Of a stretch of 64,000 bases of DNA, positions 60,756 through 64,000 are shown in pieces. Location of the stretch: NCBI GenBank assembly GCA_044226045.1, contig JBGAHR010000006.1, forward strand, positions 1-64,000, given 5' to 3'. Every line of letters starts with the position of its first letter. Position 1 is the stretch's first letter. A program made the translations under genes and the position numbers. This stretch comes from Endoryza sp044226045. Lineage in GTDB: Bacteria; Bacteroidota; Bacteroidia; Chitinophagales; Chitinophagaceae. The notes beneath the pieces are model-generated. The model saw only the letters and a program-made list of their open reading frames with translations, was not told the DNA's origin and searched no databases.

Positions 60756-63020
60756 ATGGTTTTTGACTTAGAGATGATCAGAAAGGTTTATGCCAGTTTC
60801 CCCGAAAGAATTGAAGCAGCCCGAAAAGTAGTTGGCAGACCTCTCACCCTTTCAGAAAAAATATTATATGCCCACCTGTGGTCCGGAAATGCCTCCCAGG
60901 CCTACGAGCGGGGAAAGAGCTATGTTGATTTTGCCCCCGACCGTGTAGCCATGCAGGATGCAACTGCCCAGATGGCGCTGCTGCAATTCATGCAAGCCGG
61001 CCGCAACAAGGTGGCAGTTCCTTCTACTGTTCACTGTGATCACCTGATTATGGCAAAGACCGGCAGCAAGGAGGATCTTGGAAAAGCCCTCAGCGAGAGC
61101 CGCGAGGTTTTTGATTTTCTTGCTTCTGTTTCCAATAAATACGGAATCGGTTTCTGGAAACCCGGTGCCGGTATCATTCACCAGGTTGTACTCGAAAACT
61201 ACGCTTTCCCCGGCGGCATGATGATCGGTACCGACAGCCATACCGTAAATGCGGGTGGTTTGGGTATGATCGCCATTGGGGTAGGTGGTGCAGACGCCTG
61301 CGACGTAATGGCCGGTTTACCCTGGGAACTCAAATTCCCCAAACTGATTGGTGTAAAACTCACCGGAAAACTGAACGGCTGGACCGCTCCGAAAGACGTG
61401 ATCCTGAAAGTGGCCGGCATCCTGACGGTTAAAGGCGGCACCGGAGCCATCGTGGAATACTTTGGAGAAGGCGCTACCAGCATGAGCTGTACCGGAAAGG
61501 GTACCATTTGCAATATGGGAGCCGAAATCGGTGCTACCACTTCAACATTCGGATACGACGAAAGCATGAGCCGCTACCTGCAGGCTACCGGTCGCGCAGA
61601 AGTGGCAAAACTGGCCGACGGCATCAAGGAACATTTGACAGCCGACCCCGAGGTTTATGAAAACCCGCAGGCCTATTTTGATCAACTGATCGAAATTGAT
61701 CTGAGCACATTGGAACCGCACCTGAACGGACCTTTTACGCCTGATCTCGCCACACCGATCTCGCAAATGAAAACCGAAGCCGCCAAACACAACTGGCCTA
61801 CAAAAGTGGAAGTGGGCCTGATCGGAAGCTGCACCAACTCTTCTTATGAAGATATCAGCCGCGCCGTAAGCCTGGCTAAACAGGTTGCGGAAAAAGGGCT
61901 TAAAACAAAAGCAAACTTTACCATCACCCCGGGAAGTGAACAAGTTCGGTATACCATCGAACGGGATGGCTTCCTGGATACCTTCGATAAGATCGGCGCT
62001 ACCGTATTCGCCAACGCCTGCGGACCCTGCATCGGTATGTGGGACCGCGTAGGCGCGGAAAAACAGGAGCGCAATACCATCGTTCACTCCTTCAACAGAA
62101 ACTTCGCGAAGCGTGCAGACGGCAACCCGAATACACTCGCTTTTGTAGCTTCTCCGGAATTGGTTACTGCCATCGCCATCGCCGGTGATTTGACCTTTAA
62201 CCCTATTACCGATACATTGATCAATGAAAAAGGTGAACAGGTAAAACTGGATCCTCCTACCGGCTATGAACTGCCTCCCAAAGGATTTGCGGTTGATGAT
62301 CCGGGATACCAGGCGCCTGCGGCCGATGGCAGCAAAGTGGAAGTGATCGTTGATCCTAAATCAAATCGCTTGCAATTGCTGGATCCATTCGCTCCCTGGG
62401 AAGGTACTGATCTCAAAGGCCTGAAACTGCTCATCAAGGCAAAAGGAAAATGTACCACTGACCACATTTCGATGGCAGGTCCCTGGTTGAAATTCAGGGG
62501 ACACCTCGATAATATCAGCAACAACCTGTTGATCGGCGCAGTAAACTTCTTCAATGAAAAAACCGATAACGTAAAGAATGTACTGACAGGCGAATACGGA
62601 CCAGTTCCAAAAACCCAGCGCGCTTATAAAGCTGCGGGTATCGGCACCATTGTAGTGGGTGATGAAAACTATGGAGAAGGTTCTTCCCGCGAACATGCGG
62701 CGATGGAACCCCGCCACCTGGGCGTTCGCGCAGTTCTGGTTAAGAGTTTCGCCAGGATTCACGAAACAAACCTGAAAAAACAGGGTATGCTGGCATTGAC
62801 ATTTGCCAATAAAGAAGATTACGACAAAATCCAGGAAGACGATACCATCGATATCATTGGTTTGACCAGCTTCACACCGGGCGTAGCCTTGCAACTGGTA
62901 TTACACCACAGCAACGGAACATCGGAAACCATCGAAGCCAATCATTCTTACAATGAACAACAGATCGAATGGTTCAAGGCAGGTGGAGCCCTGAATATCA
63001 TCCGCAGAGAATTCGCATAA
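60756..63020 (+). CDS. acn: Aconitate hydratase (mitochondrial-type aconitase)
   Basis: Converts citrate to isocitrate through a 4Fe-4S cluster. 754 residues. Cluster cysteines are in GLIGSCTNSSYED and ANACGPCIGMWDR. Other family blocks: VPSTVHCDHLI, GTDSHTVNAGGLGMIAIGVGG, SREHAAMEPRHLGVRAVLVKSFARIHETNLKKQG (quoted in part as SREHAAMEPRHLG). The length and QDATAQMALLQFMQAG block indicate the mitochondrial type. The ATG at 60756 is used; TAATTTCG at 60709-60716 is a near-match promoter. Confidence 0.95.
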   Translation: MVFDLEMIRKVYASFPERIEAARKVVGRPLTLSEKILYAHLWSGNASQAYERGKSYVDFAPDRVAMQDATAQMALLQFMQAGRNKVAVPSTVHCDHLIMAKTGSKEDLGKALSESREVFDFLASVSNKYGIGFWKPGAGIIHQVVLENYAFPGGMMIGTDSHTVNAGGLGMIAIGVGGADACDVMAGLPWELKFPKLIGVKLTGKLNGWTAPKDVILKVAGILTVKGGTGAIVEYFGEGATSMSCTGKGTICNMGAEIGATTSTFGYDESMSRYLQATGRAEVAKLADGIKEHLTADPEVYENPQAYFDQLIEIDLSTLEPHLNGPFTPDLATPISQMKTEAAKHNWPTKVEVGLIGSCTNSSYEDISRAVSLAKQVAEKGLKTKANFTITPGSEQVRYTIERDGFLDTFDKIGATVFANACGPCIGMWDRVGAEKQERNTIVHSFNRNFAKRADGNPNTLAFVASPELVTAIAIAGDLTFNPITDTLINEKGEQVKLDPPTGYELPPKGFAVDDPGYQAPAADGSKVEVIVDPKSNRLQLLDPFAPWEGTDLKGLKLLIKAKGKCTTDHISMAGPWLKFRGHLDNISNNLLIGAVNFFNEKTDNVKNVLTGEYGPVPKTQRAYKAAGIGTIVVGDENYGEGSSREHAAMEPRHLGVRAVLVKSFARIHETNLKKQGMLALTFANKEDYDKIQEDDTIDIIGLTSFTPGVALQLVLHHSNGTSETIEANHSYNEQQIEWFKAGGALNIIRREFA

Positions 63021-63045
63021 TGACGATCCCGATCTCAATTTCTAC

Positions 63046-63074
63046 AAAGCCCCCGAAAAAATCGGGGGCTTTTT
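63046..63074 (+). terminator. Rho-independent terminator of acn
   Basis: AAAGCCCCCGA (63046-63056), loop of five As, TCGGGGGCTTT (63062-63072), then TT. Confidence 0.93.
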
Positions 63075-63130
63075 GATTCGGCTATTCATACCTGGCCCGT
63101 TCTTTGAATCATGATAGCAACAGAATGACT

Positions 63131-63571
63131 ATGAAAAAATATTATCTTCTATTCATAACGATCGGTTTGCTTTCGTGCAACCAGCCAGGCAAATCACCGG
63201 AGAGCGAAGCAACAAACAACGACCGGCCCAACACGATCACCAGGGAATGTTTTGCCTATACCAATGGAGATTCCATTCTTCTGCAAATGGAACGAAAAGG
63301 CGATGCCATGGAAGGAACACTGGTATATGCCTGGAAAGAAAAAGATGCCAATAAAGGCACCATCAAGGGCGCCTGGAGAGGAGATACCCTGGTGGCTGTG
63401 TACACTTTTCAATCCGAGGGAACCACTTCCAGCAGACCAGTGCTCTTTCTCAGAAAAGACAGCACCCTGGTGGAAGGTTTTGGTCCGGTAAACAACCAGG
63501 ACAGCAGCCTGCTAACGCCTTCCCTCCGCTTCCATACCGGGTTTGAACTTCGCCGGACGGAATGCCAATAG
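63131..63571 (+). CDS. Small lipoprotein, function unknown
   Basis: About 146 residues. The leader MKKYYLLFITIGLLSC ends in a lipobox (LLSC), followed by a charged linker NQPGKSPESEATNNDRP. The mature domain is beta-rich (ECFAYTNGDSILLQMERKGD, EGTLVYAWKEKDANKGTIKG, DTLVAVYTFQSEGTTSSRPV), and similar small lipoproteins are widespread in Chitinophagaceae. An ATG six bases upstream (63125) is equally possible. Confidence 0.7.
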   Translation: MKKYYLLFITIGLLSCNQPGKSPESEATNNDRPNTITRECFAYTNGDSILLQMERKGDAMEGTLVYAWKEKDANKGTIKGAWRGDTLVAVYTFQSEGTTSSRPVLFLRKDSTLVEGFGPVNNQDSSLLTPSLRFHTGFELRRTECQ

Positions 63572-63606
63572 CCTGATGTAAATGATTTACCTACAACCGG
63601 TCCTTC

Positions 63607-63614
63607 TATATTTG
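63607..63614 (+). promoter_or_regulatory. -7 element TATATTTG immediately before the bestrophin-like gene
   Basis: Exact TAnnTTTG ending four bases before the ATG at 63619, so the predicted transcript is leaderless or nearly so. Confidence 0.5.
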
Positions 63615-63618
63615 CAGT

Positions 63619-64000
63619 ATGATAAGTTACAACCCCAAAGACTGGATGAGGTTTATCTTTCGCTTTCATAAGGCGGATACATTCCGGCAACTGCTGGTGT
63701 TCATGATCCTGATTGGATCTTATTCTGCTGCCATTGCCTATCTCGAACTGGAGTACTGGAAACTTTCCAAGGATAACTACCTGCGCAATATTTCTGTTTT
63801 GCATAACCTGTTGGGGTTTGTTCTTTCTCTCCTGCTGGTATTCCGAACCAATACCGCCTATGATCGATGGTGGGAAGGTCGAAAATTATGGGGCGCCCTG
63901 GTCAACAACAGCCGCAACCTCGCGATGAAACTCAATGCCATCCTTCACCACGAAAGTGATGACGACCGGAAATTCTTTACGCGGATGATTCCTCTCTTTG
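63619..64000 (+). CDS. Bestrophin-like anion channel, 5' part (runs off the window)
   Basis: The first 127 residues are visible. An amphipathic start (ISYNPKDWMRFIFRFHKADT) precedes two membrane helices (LLVFMILIGSYSAAIAYLEL and LHNLLGFVLSLLLVFRTN). The hallmark of the bacterial bestrophin/YneE family follows: RTNTAYDRWWEGRKLWGALV, then NNSRNLAMKL. Such proteins form pentameric chloride or cation channels. The 3' end is outside the window. Confidence 0.85.
   Translation, partial: MISYNPKDWMRFIFRFHKADTFRQLLVFMILIGSYSAAIAYLELEYWKLSKDNYLRNISVLHNLLGFVLSLLLVFRTNTAYDRWWEGRKLWGALVNNSRNLAMKLNAILHHESDDDRKFFTRMIPLF

Overview
The window looks like a Bacteroidota chromosome, most likely a Chitinophagaceae-type soil or freshwater genus. 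The reasons are Bacteroidota-type promoters (TAnnTTTG, several with an upstream TTTG about 17-23 bp away), little or no Shine-Dalgarno signal, a protein with a type IX secretion C-terminal domain, small outer-membrane beta-barrels, several ECF sigma/membrane-partner pairs, DUF4293- and DUF6427-like proteins, and a DsbD accompanied by a free-standing alpha domain. It is mostly core chromosome: I see no prophage, insertion sequence or CRISPR array.

Layout. 1-5.3 kb: end of a membrane protein, then a GH78 alpha-L-rhamnosidase divergent from a GntR-type regulator. 5.3-7.7 kb: tRNA-Ser(GCT), dnaA and a 730 bp AT-rich gap. 7.7-13.5 kb: beta-barrel protein, FAD-dependent dehydrogenase, zinc phospholipase C/P1-nuclease-like enzyme, and an ABC exporter pair. 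14.3-18.7 kb: coiled-coil membrane protein, small CarboxypepD_reg-like protein, sugar nucleotidyltransferase and glyA. 19.2-24.7 kb (minus strand): a four-gene operon of ECF sigma factor, membrane anti-sigma/TPR protein, subtilisin (S8) lipoprotein and TPR-CHAT protease. This is the most system-like part of the window. 24.8-37.4 kb: secreted proteins, uvrA, another sigma factor, the DsbD pair, purQ and membrane/secreted hypotheticals. 37.6-45.9 kb: Kup potassium transporter, tandem alpha/beta hydrolases, a membrane-protein/XRE pair, OxyR, and tandem S66 carboxypeptidases. 46-64 kb: sigma/anti-sigma pair, metG, hybrid histidine kinase, FadN-like beta-oxidation enzyme, leaderless metzincin, second ABC exporter, TIGR01777 oxidoreductase, PspC protein, aconitase, lipoprotein and the start of a bestrophin-like channel.

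The most striking non-genic feature is a set of short-period tandem repeats (mostly 7-mers, some 6-mers and 8-mers) filling many intergenic gaps. The words are variants of GTCAAAA, CGTTTAT/CGTTTCA, GTTTGCG, ATTACGG and GTTTCT/GTTTCC, plus a longer GACGCCAAGTACCGCAGAGG-type unit. They occur only 3' of stop codons and never in the divergent 5'-5' gaps. Copies next to a stop codon have a fixed orientation relative to that gene, and gaps between convergent genes become large imperfect inverted repeats. Most genes followed by an array lack a clear hairpin terminator, while genes without an array usually have one. One array has run into the coding sequence of the CHAT protein and supplies its last residues.

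All functional calls come from reading motifs and domain order. No similarity search was run, so names of uncharacterised families are provisional.
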